From positions 62,001 through 126,000 of the forward strand of contig CAYYIS010000001.1 of assembly GCA_964470965.1 (NCBI GenBank): a DNA stretch of 64,000 bases, given 5' to 3'. Numbering within the stretch: position 1 is the stretch's first letter; each line of letters starts with the position of its first letter. This DNA comes from CAYYIS01 sp964470965 (GTDB lineage: Bacteria > JAAXHH01 > JABIQT01). A program made the translations under genes and the position numbers. Below the pieces are notes generated by a model. It was not told the DNA's origin. It worked only from the letters and a program-made list of their open reading frames with translations, and made no database searches. Below are positions 18,971 through 27,109 of this stretch, piece by piece.

Positions 18971-20059
18971 ATGTCAACGCTCGGCATTCCCATCGAGGAC
19001 ATCGACACCCCCGCTCTTGTTATCGACCTGGATCTTATGGATGGCAATATAGCCCGTATGGCTGAATTCTTTTCCGAACAGAAAGCGGTACTGCGTCCGC
19101 ATACCAAAACACATAAAACGCCGGTTTTGGCGCACAAGCAGATCGCCGCTGGCGCCCAGGGTGTGACCTGCGCAAAGCTGGGAGAAGCGGAGGTGATGGC
19201 CGCGTCAGGCATTCGCAATATTCTGGTGGCAAACCAAGTGGTAGGCCCCTTGAAAATCAACCGTCTGGTGGCGTTGGCCCGCCACTCGGACGTCATAGTA
19301 GCAGCGGATTATGCGGATAATGTGCGAGAGATTTCGGAAGCCGCCATGGCAACCGGGTCAAAGGTAGGTATGGTGGTCGAAGTGGATGTGGGCATGGCGC
19401 GATGTGGTGTGCCTCCAGGAGAACCGGCATTAAAACTGGCGCGGGTGATTGATCAGAGCCCGGGTGTCGTATTCCGAGGCGTGATGGGCTATGAAGGCCA
19501 CATCATTGGGGAGCCGGACGATGAAACTCGCTATGCGGAATGCCGGAAGTCCATGACCATGCTGACAGAAACCGCAGATTATATACGCGAGAGCGGGCTG
19601 TCGGTGGAGATTGTCAGTGGCGGAGGGACCGGCACATACAAAGTCACGGGCTCTTTTTCCGGCATAACCGAGGTGCAGGCCGGTTCCTACATTTTGATGG
19701 ATGCCACATATCGGAAACGCATACCCGAATTCGACTGCGCGCTCACTATTTACGCCTCCATCATCAGCCGTCCCGGCGATGAACTGGCGGTGGCGGACGC
19801 CGGTCTGAAGACTATGACGAACGATATGGGGCTACAGTCGGTGCGGGATGTTGAAGGTGCCTCGCTGATGCGTCAGTCGGAAGAACATGCGAAGATACAG
19901 CTACTCGGTGCGTCCTGCCCGCTCAGGCCGGGCGATAAGATTCATATCATTCCGAGTCATGTGTGTACCACTATCAATCTACATGATCGGATGTACGGTG
20001 TGCGCAATGGTGCGCTGGAGGCCATCTGGGAGGTAGGGGCGAGAGGGCGAATACAGTAA
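18971..20059 (+). CDS. D-threonine aldolase/D-serine dehydratase-like PLP enzyme
   Basis: A fold-type III PLP enzyme (alanine-racemase-like barrel) of 362 residues. The Schiff-base lysine is K46 in RPHTKTHKT, and the C-terminal SHVCTTINL carries the His-x-Cys metal site of D-threonine aldolase and eukaryotic-type D-serine dehydratase. It should cleave or dehydrate a D-3-hydroxy amino acid. The start at 18971 has GGAG 6 nt upstream; longer in-frame openings have no ribosome site. It ends 4 nt from the convergent ribokinase gene. Which reaction it catalyses cannot be told from sequence. Confidence 0.87.
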   Translation: MSTLGIPIEDIDTPALVIDLDLMDGNIARMAEFFSEQKAVLRPHTKTHKTPVLAHKQIAAGAQGVTCAKLGEAEVMAASGIRNILVANQVVGPLKINRLVALARHSDVIVAADYADNVREISEAAMATGSKVGMVVEVDVGMARCGVPPGEPALKLARVIDQSPGVVFRGVMGYEGHIIGEPDDETRYAECRKSMTMLTETADYIRESGLSVEIVSGGGTGTYKVTGSFSGITEVQAGSYILMDATYRKRIPEFDCALTIYASIISRPGDELAVADAGLKTMTNDMGLQSVRDVEGASLMRQSEEHAKIQLLGASCPLRPGDKIHIIPSHVCTTINLHDRMYGVRNGALEAIWEVGARGRIQ

Positions 20060-20063
20060 TTGC

Positions 20064-20999
20064 CTACCCCATCATCCTTTCTACTTCTTCTGCCGAAGGC
20101 AGGGAAGGTTGGGCACCGGGACGTGTTGCCGAAACTGCACCGGCGTGATTGGCATATCGGATGGCTTCGGTCAGCGGGAGTCCACGGGCAAGGGCGACCG
20201 CCAAACCACCGTTGAAAGCATCGCCGGCAGCGGTCGTGTCGACCGAGTCTACAGTGGCGGTGGTTACCGATCCGCTGCTGTCAGGCGTCGCCCACCAGGC
20301 ACCCTTGGCACCGAGGGTCAGAATCACGGTACTTACACCACGGGACAGCAGAACACGCGCCGCGTGATCCGCGGAGGCGCCGTCCGTGACATCCACCCCG
20401 GTGAGGATCCGGGCTTCCGTTTCATTTGGGGTTAGATAGTCCACTTGCTGCAGGAGAACATTGTCCAAATCCCGTGCTGGCGCAGGGTTCAGGATGACCG
20501 GTACCCTGTGCTTCGCGGCCAGAGCGGCTGCATGTTGTACCGATTCATACGACACCTCGAGCTGAAGAATCATAATATCGGCATCGGCGATAGCTTGTTC
20601 CGCACGGTCCACATCCTCAATTGTTAGTTTCATGTTGGCGCCTGATGCCACCGCTATGGCGTTTTCGCCTGCCGCGTCTACCATGATCATTGCGATACCG
20701 GAAGGGGTATCTTCATCCCGGACGATATGGCTCGTATCGATTCGATCGTTCCTATAATGATTTAACGCCTCATCCCCGAAGGTGTCGTTCCCAATCCGAG
20801 TCACGAATGTCACATCCGAACCAAGCCGAGCTGCCGCCACTGCCTGGTTGGCGCCCTTACCTCCAGGCATGACCGAGAACGAACCACCGAGAATGGTCTC
20901 ACCGGGCACCGGTATTCTTGGGGCTGTGACCACCATGTCTGTATTCGAACTGCCGACAACGATGATAGACGGCACGTTTCTGCCTACCCGTTTTTCCAT
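20064..20999 (-). CDS. rbsK: Ribokinase (PfkB family)
   Basis: A 311-residue PfkB-family carbohydrate kinase. The N-terminal VVGSSNTDMVV, the MPGGKGANQAVAAARLG glycine motif and the C-terminal catalytic-base motif TAAGDAFNGG are those of ribokinase, which phosphorylates D-ribose at O5 in the cytoplasm. No rbs transporter is adjacent. A BMP-type nucleoside-like importer is encoded 36 kb away in this window, which makes use of nucleoside-derived ribose a reasonable guess. Other PfkB sugar kinases are possible but less likely given the motif match. Confidence 0.88.
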   Translation of the reverse strand: MEKRVGRNVPSIIVVGSSNTDMVVTAPRIPVPGETILGGSFSVMPGGKGANQAVAAARLGSDVTFVTRIGNDTFGDEALNHYRNDRIDTSHIVRDEDTPSGIAMIMVDAAGENAIAVASGANMKLTIEDVDRAEQAIADADIMILQLEVSYESVQHAAALAAKHRVPVILNPAPARDLDNVLLQQVDYLTPNETEARILTGVDVTDGASADHAARVLLSRGVSTVILTLGAKGAWWATPDSSGSVTTATVDSVDTTAAGDAFNGGLAVALARGLPLTEAIRYANHAGAVSATRPGAQPSLPSAEEVERMMG

Positions 21000-21510
21000 G
21001 GATAATCCCTACCTTGTCATGGTACCAGGCTAAATCAGCGATGGCCGGTTGACCCATATACAATCGTCCCCCGGTTTCTATCACAACAATGCCATTGCTG
21101 ATCGTATTTCCTATGGATTCATAGTTAGTCTTCCACCCGGTTCAGTCACGGAAGAAGAGCAAGAAATAGCCGTGGTCCCGGACAGATAACGCATAATCTA
21201 TATGGCGCTGTGGTTTGCGTCAATAATTTACAGAAACGTGGAGGTTCCTACGGTTATCAATGTACAGGCAGCTTTATGGCGTACGTTCCGTATCGGATCA
21301 ACGCAGCAGACTCATCCCATATCAGGCGTTCGAATCCTTCGGTGTCCTTTCTGCGTTTAGAATTAAACAATTAATCACGAGTTATATATTTGAACGAATT
21401 ACCTTGACAATATTTCCAAATAAATCCAAAATATCCCAAGTTTCCTACCTCCCTATATAGGGACATACGAGAAAAAATGTGGTTCCGAACTGCTATTTAT
21501 GGAGTCCTTG
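21000..21510. other. Divergent intergenic region
   Basis: The 511 nt between rbsK and the HTH-receiver gene are AT-rich towards the right end. I see a candidate promoter and a 12-bp palindrome (listed separately) but no gene, tRNA or riboswitch fold. Confidence 0.5.
21404..21432 (+). promoter_or_regulatory. Candidate promoter for the HTH-receiver gene
   Basis: A perfect TTGACA (21404-21409) is followed after 17 nt by CAAAAT (21427-21432), four of six matches. The leader would hold the palindrome CCCTATATAGGG at 21451-21462, which may be an operator, possibly for the encoded regulator itself. Confidence 0.35.
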
Positions 21511-22146
21511 ATGCGCCGTAGAACGGTTGTCACAACCGGAGATGTTGCTGAACACTGTCAGGTTTCCTATGAAACGGTAAAGAACTGGATCAGGCATGGT
21601 AAATTACCGGCCTTTGAAACTCCTGGAGGCCATCATCGTATTTTGATTGAGGATTTCAAGACTTTCCTTGCTTCTTACGGAATGCCGGATTATGACCACG
21701 AAGCGGAGCCTGTCGTACAAGCATTAGCCGGTAACAAAAGGCGGGTTTTGATTGTAGATCCTGATTCAGGCTTGGTTAGTATCTTGGTAGATTTCTGTAC
21801 CGATGTCGAAGGCTACGAGTGTGCGTCTGCAGTGGATGGATTCGAAGCAGGCATGTTGATGGTTTCTTTTCGGCCGGACCTGGTGATTCTGGATATTCTT
21901 GCGCCGCAATTGAATGGATTCCAGGTATGCCGTACCATCAAAACGAATCCCAATACCCGAGGGGCGCTGGTACTGGCTGTAACCGGGCATCCGGAAGACG
22001 GAAACATGAGTAATATATATGCGTGTGGCGCTGATGATGGTCTCGTTAAACCCTTTAAGCTTGAAGCGTTGAAAGAGCATATGGACAAGCTATTTGCAGC
22101 ACGTCCGCATGCGGGATCAGTGCAGTCTGCATCGGCGAGAAGATAG
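21511..22146 (+). CDS. HTH (excisionase/MerR-like) - receiver domain regulator
   Basis: A 211-residue regulator with an unusual order. An N-terminal winged-helix domain of the MerR/excisionase type (TTGDVAEHCQVSYETVKNW, then TPGGHHRI) comes first and a CheY-like receiver second. The receiver keeps its acidic pocket residue D83, phosphoacceptor D128 (VILDILAP), T158 and K180 (VKPF), so phosphorylation is possible. No histidine kinase is nearby. The start at 21511 has GGAG 6 nt upstream; that site overlaps another ATG at 21499. The stop nearly touches the next gene, so the two are probably cotranscribed. Confidence 0.85.
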   Translation: MRRRTVVTTGDVAEHCQVSYETVKNWIRHGKLPAFETPGGHHRILIEDFKTFLASYGMPDYDHEAEPVVQALAGNKRRVLIVDPDSGLVSILVDFCTDVEGYECASAVDGFEAGMLMVSFRPDLVILDILAPQLNGFQVCRTIKTNPNTRGALVLAVTGHPEDGNMSNIYACGADDGLVKPFKLEALKEHMDKLFAARPHAGSVQSASARR

Positions 22147-22160
22147 TGCGGGAGAATACG

Positions 22161-22598
22161 ATGGATAAAAGTGCCGCCACGAATGCCACGGGACAGTCCG
22201 AAAGTTCGAACAAAATGATCTGTCCGAAATGCGACGGAAGCCATGTTCATCGGTCACGGCGACGGAACCTGGAAAAATGGGTCTCGTGGCACCGGCACCG
22301 GTCAGGGCAGAAAACATTTCGGTGTTATGATTGTCAGCACAGATTCTGGGATTATAAAAATCTCGATCGTCCAATCCCGATGTCTTTGCCGTCACCGGGC
22401 ACTCTTCCCGATGAAAACAAATCCGGACAAAAACGACGCGTACGGCACAATTCTCAGGACGGTATTACCACTTATCATCGTTTTCAGGAATGGCTCTTTC
22501 GCAGACACAACCTGACGGTAGGGATACTGGTGATCCTTGTCATTCTGCTCGTTCTGAGTCTCTCTTTCATTGTTGTATTGATGGACCAGATGGGTTAG
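22161..22598 (+). CDS. Zinc-ribbon, tail-anchored membrane protein
   Basis: A 145-residue protein of unknown function. Two CxxC pairs (ICPKCDGSH and RCYDCQHRF) separated by an Arg/His/Trp-rich stretch form a zinc ribbon. A basic middle region follows, and the C-terminus is a single strongly hydrophobic helix (LTVGILVILVILLVLSLSF), so the ribbon would face the cytoplasm at the membrane. GGGAG (22150-22154) 6 nt before the ATG at 22161 fixes the start. It lies 14 nt after the HTH-receiver gene and may be a membrane partner of that regulator. Confidence 0.72.
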   Translation: MDKSAATNATGQSESSNKMICPKCDGSHVHRSRRRNLEKWVSWHRHRSGQKTFRCYDCQHRFWDYKNLDRPIPMSLPSPGTLPDENKSGQKRRVRHNSQDGITTYHRFQEWLFRRHNLTVGILVILVILLVLSLSFIVVLMDQMG

Positions 22599-23138
22599 AT
22601 CCACCGCATAATCGAGCACCGTGGAATTTCGAAACCTAAAGGTCGTTCAGCGTGGGTATCCCCTGCTTCATCCTATCCCGTCCTTCCCCGTAGGGTCCGC
22701 CCGTTTGTATCCCGGTACGCCATGTCCCCACCAGCCCCGTTCCGTTTTTCGCAACGGTGTGCCGTCTTGACAGAGAACCCGGTAAGGCAGCTCAATACCC
22801 ACGCCAATATCGGGTTAAGTCCTGTGCTGGAGACGCACGCGAATCTTAAAACGTCACAGGGCGTTGGTCGCTGAACCGACTGGTGAATAGTCCAGATCAA
22901 CCTGACATCGGCGGGATTCAGGCTTCTGTCCGCGTCCGAAACGGGGAGCTAATCGTTGTAGGCCCATGTCATGGGTCCGAGGTTCAAAATGACGTTGTAG
23001 GAGCCTGCATCACTATCTACGGTCTGGCCATGTACTTTAGGTTGGATTGATACGTCTGATGTAGTTGGTATTCCAACGGTCCGGCATCGAAGGAACCGTT
23101 GAGGTAGGGTTGAGACAATCAGGCTGTTGTATCGATTA
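22599..23138 (-). pseudogene. Possible decayed gene remnants
   Basis: No intact gene fits these 540 nt. On the minus strand, protein-like stretches appear in different frames: one ending in SYNVILNLGPMTWAYND at 22949, and another with ELPYRVLCQDGTPLRK and WWGHGVPGYK near 22700-22800, separated by stops. Such alternation suggests a frameshifted former gene, but I cannot name its family. It may equally be chance. Confidence 0.25.
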
Positions 23139-23606
23139 TCAGCGAACAAACGCTTCAGGCTGTTGCGCAAATATGTCCTTGATGCGTTCTATATGGTTCT
23201 TCATTACATCCAGCCCGGCGGCTTCCCGCTCTGAGAAATAGCCGTAGTCTGTGGTTTCATCGCTCAATCCCAACTTACCCCCTTCGACGAAGACTTCAAA
23301 GAGGATTGATACGAATTGATATTTGTTGATCTCACCGTAGGCGGTAATGCGATGGGGTGTTGTGTAAATGCCGATGAGTTTTTGGGCCGTCCCCTGGAGA
23401 CCAGTCTCCTCCATCACCTCCCGAACACAGGCTTCAGCCGCGCTCTCCCCCGGTTCCATACCGCCTCCTGGCAGGCACCATTGCCCATTGTCGGTTCGGC
23501 GTGTGAGCAGGAGTTTCGTACGTGATTCGTCGAATATGGCAGCCGCGCATCCCACCTTCAATGGGACGGTTTTTCCGATTCTATCACCTTCTATGATTTT
23601 TGCCAT
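23139..23606 (-). CDS. Nudix hydrolase
   Basis: A 155-residue Nudix pyrophosphohydrolase. The Nudix box GGGMEPGESAAEACVREVMEETG keeps all required acids and the arginine. The N-terminal VGCAAAIFDESRTKLLLTRR and WCLPGGG form the usual beta-grasp. It would cleave a nucleoside diphosphate linked to another moiety; the substrate is unknown. It is 39 nt downstream of the D-aminoacylase-like gene on the same strand and may be cotranscribed, although no functional link is obvious. Confidence 0.9.
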   Translation of the reverse strand: MAKIIEGDRIGKTVPLKVGCAAAIFDESRTKLLLTRRTDNGQWCLPGGGMEPGESAAEACVREVMEETGLQGTAQKLIGIYTTPHRITAYGEINKYQFVSILFEVFVEGGKLGLSDETTDYGYFSEREAAGLDVMKNHIERIKDIFAQQPEAFVR

Positions 23607-23645
23607 TGTGACTTTGTTCCTCTGGAAAACTCGTTTTGGCAGTTT

Positions 23646-25250
23646 TCACTCAAACGTACTTTGTCGCCGCAGCACCTGGCCCGCCATGGCGCCCGTAAAC
23701 GCCCCATAAGCTATGGCCGCGTGCCCGTTCACGATGACGTGCACCATGCCTTGCGAAAGTTGAAAAGGTGCCTCGAATGTGGCGCGGTCGCGCAGGCGGT
23801 CCAGGTCAAATACGAGCAGGTCGGCGAACGCGCCTTCCCGGATTGTTCCGCGGTCACGCAGGTTCAGAACCTGCGCGGGCAAGCCCGTCATGCTTCTTAT
23901 GGCAGTAGCCAGATCGAGAATGCCTTTTTCCAGGTCATAAGTCCGTATTTTTCGCGGGAACGTACCGAAAGCCCTCGGATGGGGCGTACCCCTGCCCCAT
24001 TCGGGATAACCGCCGTCAGAGGCGGTCATGTTCCAGTGCTGCATCATGAACGTCTGCAGATCTTTTTCATGCATATTGTATGAGATGATCCCCGGACTGG
24101 TCTGTTTGAGAATTTTGATAGAAGCGTCGACGGGCGTCATATTCCATTCTGTGGCTATGTCTGAAAGCCAGCGTCCATCGATGGTGCTATCGAAGGCGCT
24201 GGACCGAATCCGAATCCGCTCCGCGCCGCCGCGCCTTGCAAGATTTTCGGCCATTGCATTCACGATCCGCTGCATAGTCTGAGGATCGTTAAAGCGGGCA
24301 AGCAACGAGTCTCTGCCACTCGCCTGTGCCCACCTGGGAAGAAGCGCCGGGGCGAGCCCGGTGGAGGAGGCGAGATAGGGGTACTGATCCGTGTAGATTT
24401 CCACACCTTCTTCACGTGCCCGTTTTATCCGTTCAACCACTGCCTGGGAATATCCCCATACGTTTGGTCCCAGCGCTTTAATATGCGTGACAACGCTAGG
24501 TATGTCGGCGCTTCGGGAAATCTCGATGACTTCCTCTACGGCTGAAACCAACCCGATTGTGTAGTCGGATTCATCCCGGATATGGCTGGTGTAGATGCCG
24601 CCGTATTCGGATGCAACCTGGGCGAGTTCGACCAGCTCTCGGGTATCTGCGTAGCTACCTGGAGGATAGAAAGGGCCGCTGGACAGTCCGAAAGCGCCGT
24701 TTTCCATGGCCTGCCGCATAAGCACTTTCATTCGCGTCAGCTCGTCTTTCGTGGCCAGGCGGTCCACCATCCCCATGACCTCGTTACGCATAGCGCCGTG
24801 GGCCGCCATCTGTATCACATGGATGCCGAGACCATCTTTCATCAACTCGGCCCGCTGCCCCGCCAGATCCACCGGGCCGCCACCATCGGGATTGATCACC
24901 ACAGTTGTAACGCCCTCTGCCAGCAGTGGGTGTGCATGACTGCGGTCGGATGAAACCAGGCCACCGGCAGCGTGAGAATGGGCGTCGATAAAACCGGGTG
25001 ACACATAAAACCCCGTTGCATCAATCTCTCTGTCCCCCCGGGCACCCTCCAGTTGGCCAACTGCGACAATCCGGTCTTCACGGATCGCAATGTCGGAGTA
25101 GAACCAGGGATTGCCGGAACCATCAAAAACACGGCCGTTGCGTATGACGGTGTCGTAACGTTCCTGGGCGACAGCTGGAACGATGACCAGCTTACATATC
25201 GTGCACAGGAGAAAAGCCCCGGTCGCATAACGCTTGAAGAGATTGAACAT
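23646..25250 (-). CDS. Secreted N-acyl-D-amino-acid deacylase-like amidohydrolase
   Basis: A 534-residue metal-dependent amidohydrolase. A type I signal peptide (hydrophobic to about residue 28, cleavage near AVA-Q) sends it to the periplasm. The barrel shows GFIDAHSHAAGG, YTSHIRDESD, THIKALG and the catalytic-acid region TASDGGYPEWG, as in D-aminoacylase. At the position where D-aminoacylases have a metal-binding cysteine (VVxGNCG), this protein reads VVINPDGGG, so metal binding differs and it may use one metal or hydrolyse other amides. The weak ribosome site leaves the start slightly uncertain. It precedes the Nudix gene. Confidence 0.85.
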   Translation of the reverse strand: MFNLFKRYATGAFLLCTICKLVIVPAVAQERYDTVIRNGRVFDGSGNPWFYSDIAIREDRIVAVGQLEGARGDREIDATGFYVSPGFIDAHSHAAGGLVSSDRSHAHPLLAEGVTTVVINPDGGGPVDLAGQRAELMKDGLGIHVIQMAAHGAMRNEVMGMVDRLATKDELTRMKVLMRQAMENGAFGLSSGPFYPPGSYADTRELVELAQVASEYGGIYTSHIRDESDYTIGLVSAVEEVIEISRSADIPSVVTHIKALGPNVWGYSQAVVERIKRAREEGVEIYTDQYPYLASSTGLAPALLPRWAQASGRDSLLARFNDPQTMQRIVNAMAENLARRGGAERIRIRSSAFDSTIDGRWLSDIATEWNMTPVDASIKILKQTSPGIISYNMHEKDLQTFMMQHWNMTASDGGYPEWGRGTPHPRAFGTFPRKIRTYDLEKGILDLATAIRSMTGLPAQVLNLRDRGTIREGAFADLLVFDLDRLRDRATFEAPFQLSQGMVHVIVNGHAAIAYGAFTGAMAGQVLRRQSTFE

Positions 25251-25677
25251 ACGGCACCCGTTGATATTAATTGAATCGAATTGTCATGAATTCAAAAAAC
25301 ATTGCCACCCCGGCGAATGCACGGGTTTTATCAGGACGATACTATCGGTATCAAAGCCGGGGGGTTCCGACCTCCGGCACCACCACTCGCGTAAAACCCG
25401 GAGGTCCAGCAAGGGATCCCGGTGTGCTATTCAGTGGCATGGACTGTCGGGACGAACAGGTCCATAACCTGCATGGAAATGCCTTTTATGGGCCGGACGC
25501 GCCCACTCGGCCAGGCCTCATATAACTCTATCGTAAGCATCCCGCGGGGCGGAATGGACCTACACGCGGAGATCAACCTTATCAGAGAATAACCATTACC
25601 ACCGCCCCCCTAGGAGGGTGCCTGACTGGCGACGGGAACCAAGATTAAAAAGGCTGTCGCGTTTCAAAAGAAAAAAG
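25251..25677 (-). other. Intergenic, no gene seen
   Basis: The 427 nt between gmaS and the deacylase gene contain a GC-rich stretch but no frame with convincing composition, no tRNA and no recognisable riboswitch. An 84-codon plus-strand opening near 25271-25525 is Gly/Pro-rich with no features I can identify. Confidence 0.5.
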
Positions 25678-27015
25678 CTAGTGAATATTCAGATAGTGAT
25701 CGATTTCCCATTGTGACACGTTGTTGTGGTACTCCTTCCATTCCTCTCGCTTGGCATGGATGTAGGCTTTAGCGTATTCATCTCCTAAAGCGTTTTGGAT
25801 CACCTCGTCTTTTTCCAGCTCATTCAGTGCATCGTAAAGGGTATCCGGTAGGATGTCCACATGGAGTTCTCGCAGTGTTTCCGTCGGCACTTCGTACATA
25901 TTCAGATGGTTCGGCTCACCCGCCGGGAGCTCCCGGCGAATGCCGTCCAGACCCGCTGCCAGCGTTACGGCTGCTGCCAGGTAGGGATTGCAGGAGCCGT
26001 CGATGGTTCGGTCCTCCACACGGCCAGGTCCGGGCAGTCGCAGCATCTGGGTTCGGTTATTGCCTCCATAGGAAATGTACACGGGTGCCCAGGAGGCACC
26101 TGAACGGGGCGTACCTGCGATCAAACGCTTGTAGGAGTTAACCGATGGGGCGGTGACTGCGATGGCCGCTTTGGCATGCGCCTTGAGACCACCGATCCAG
26201 TGATAGGCCATCTTTGACAGACCGTTCGGGTCACTTTCATCGTAGAACAAGTTGTTGCCCGATCCCTTATCCCACAGGCTCATATGAAAATGGGCACCGT
26301 TGCCGGTGAGGTGCGAGAACGGTTTGGCCATGAACGTAGCGGTCAGGCCGTGTTGCTCGGCTATGGTACGGACCATGTATTTAAAGAAAGTATGGCGGTC
26401 TGCCGTCTTCAGGCATTCGTCGAACTCCCAATTAATCTCGAACTGACAGTTCGCATCTTCATGATCGTTGGCGAATGGATTCCAGTCCAACTCCTGCATA
26501 TGTTTAATGATAGTAGTGAGTAGATCCAGGTTACGGCTGAGGGTGCGCTGGTCGTAGCATGGCTTGTCAAGTGTGTCCAGTGGATCCGCCAGGTCGATGC
26601 CCCCGGCTTCATTGCGCTTTACCAGGAAGAATTCTGGTTCGACCCCATGCTTGTAGACATATCCCTCTGCTGCCGCCTTCTCCCGCATCCTGTTTAGAAT
26701 CGAACGGGGGCAGAATCTCCAGGGATTCCCATCCACATGGATATTTCCTGCCAGCCAGGCGATATTTGGACGCCACGGTAGTATGGTTAGGCTGTCCAGA
26801 TCCGGCATTCCGGCGATATCCGCATCGTGCGGTCCCAACCCCATCTCACCTGCCGCGTATCCCGCGAACCCGGCGCCGTCATTCACCAGAGCCTCAATAT
26901 GCGTCGAAGGCACCAGCTTGGCCTTCGATGCCCCGTTCATCTCCACAAAAGAAGCCAAAAAAAATTCGATTCCCTTAGTTTTGATAGTCTGTTGAACCTC
27001 GTCTAATGTCGGCAT
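25678..27015 (-). CDS. gmaS: Gamma-glutamylmethylamide synthetase (GlnA type III/GlnT-like)
   Basis: A 445-residue glutamine-synthetase-fold ligase that should join methylamine to glutamate with ATP, giving gamma-glutamylmethylamide. Synthetase motifs are intact: GVEPEFFLVKR (metal-binding glutamate), GNGAHFHMSLW, NSYKRLIAGT and the arginine-containing GNNRTQMLRLPG. The adjacent mgs and mgd genes supply the next two steps of the N-methylglutamate pathway, which favours GmaS over ammonia-using glutamine synthetase. GGGAG lies 6 nt before the ATG. It is last in the cluster, 94 nt after mgdA, whereas in methylotrophic proteobacteria it usually lies between mgs and mgd. Confidence 0.85.
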   Translation of the reverse strand: MPTLDEVQQTIKTKGIEFFLASFVEMNGASKAKLVPSTHIEALVNDGAGFAGYAAGEMGLGPHDADIAGMPDLDSLTILPWRPNIAWLAGNIHVDGNPWRFCPRSILNRMREKAAAEGYVYKHGVEPEFFLVKRNEAGGIDLADPLDTLDKPCYDQRTLSRNLDLLTTIIKHMQELDWNPFANDHEDANCQFEINWEFDECLKTADRHTFFKYMVRTIAEQHGLTATFMAKPFSHLTGNGAHFHMSLWDKGSGNNLFYDESDPNGLSKMAYHWIGGLKAHAKAAIAVTAPSVNSYKRLIAGTPRSGASWAPVYISYGGNNRTQMLRLPGPGRVEDRTIDGSCNPYLAAAVTLAAGLDGIRRELPAGEPNHLNMYEVPTETLRELHVDILPDTLYDALNELEKDEVIQNALGDEYAKAYIHAKREEWKEYHNNVSQWEIDHYLNIH

Positions 27016-27109
27016 TCTCTTCTCCCTGGTTTACGTAACCCCCAGCCCCATCCCTACAGGAATGGGGAGGAGACAGTGGTGTTTATTAACGACTGAACAA
27101 AACCGTCAA

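Noticed and set aside
25499..25520. GCCGAGTGG-like string on the minus strand resembling a tRNA D-arm
   Set aside because: No anticodon stem, T-arm or acceptor stem can be formed around it.
25251..25677. Cobalamin or other riboswitch in the longer intergenic regions, checked because of the B12-dependent genes
   Set aside because: I could not find the conserved B12 box or another riboswitch core by eye; a covariance-model search would be needed to be sure.
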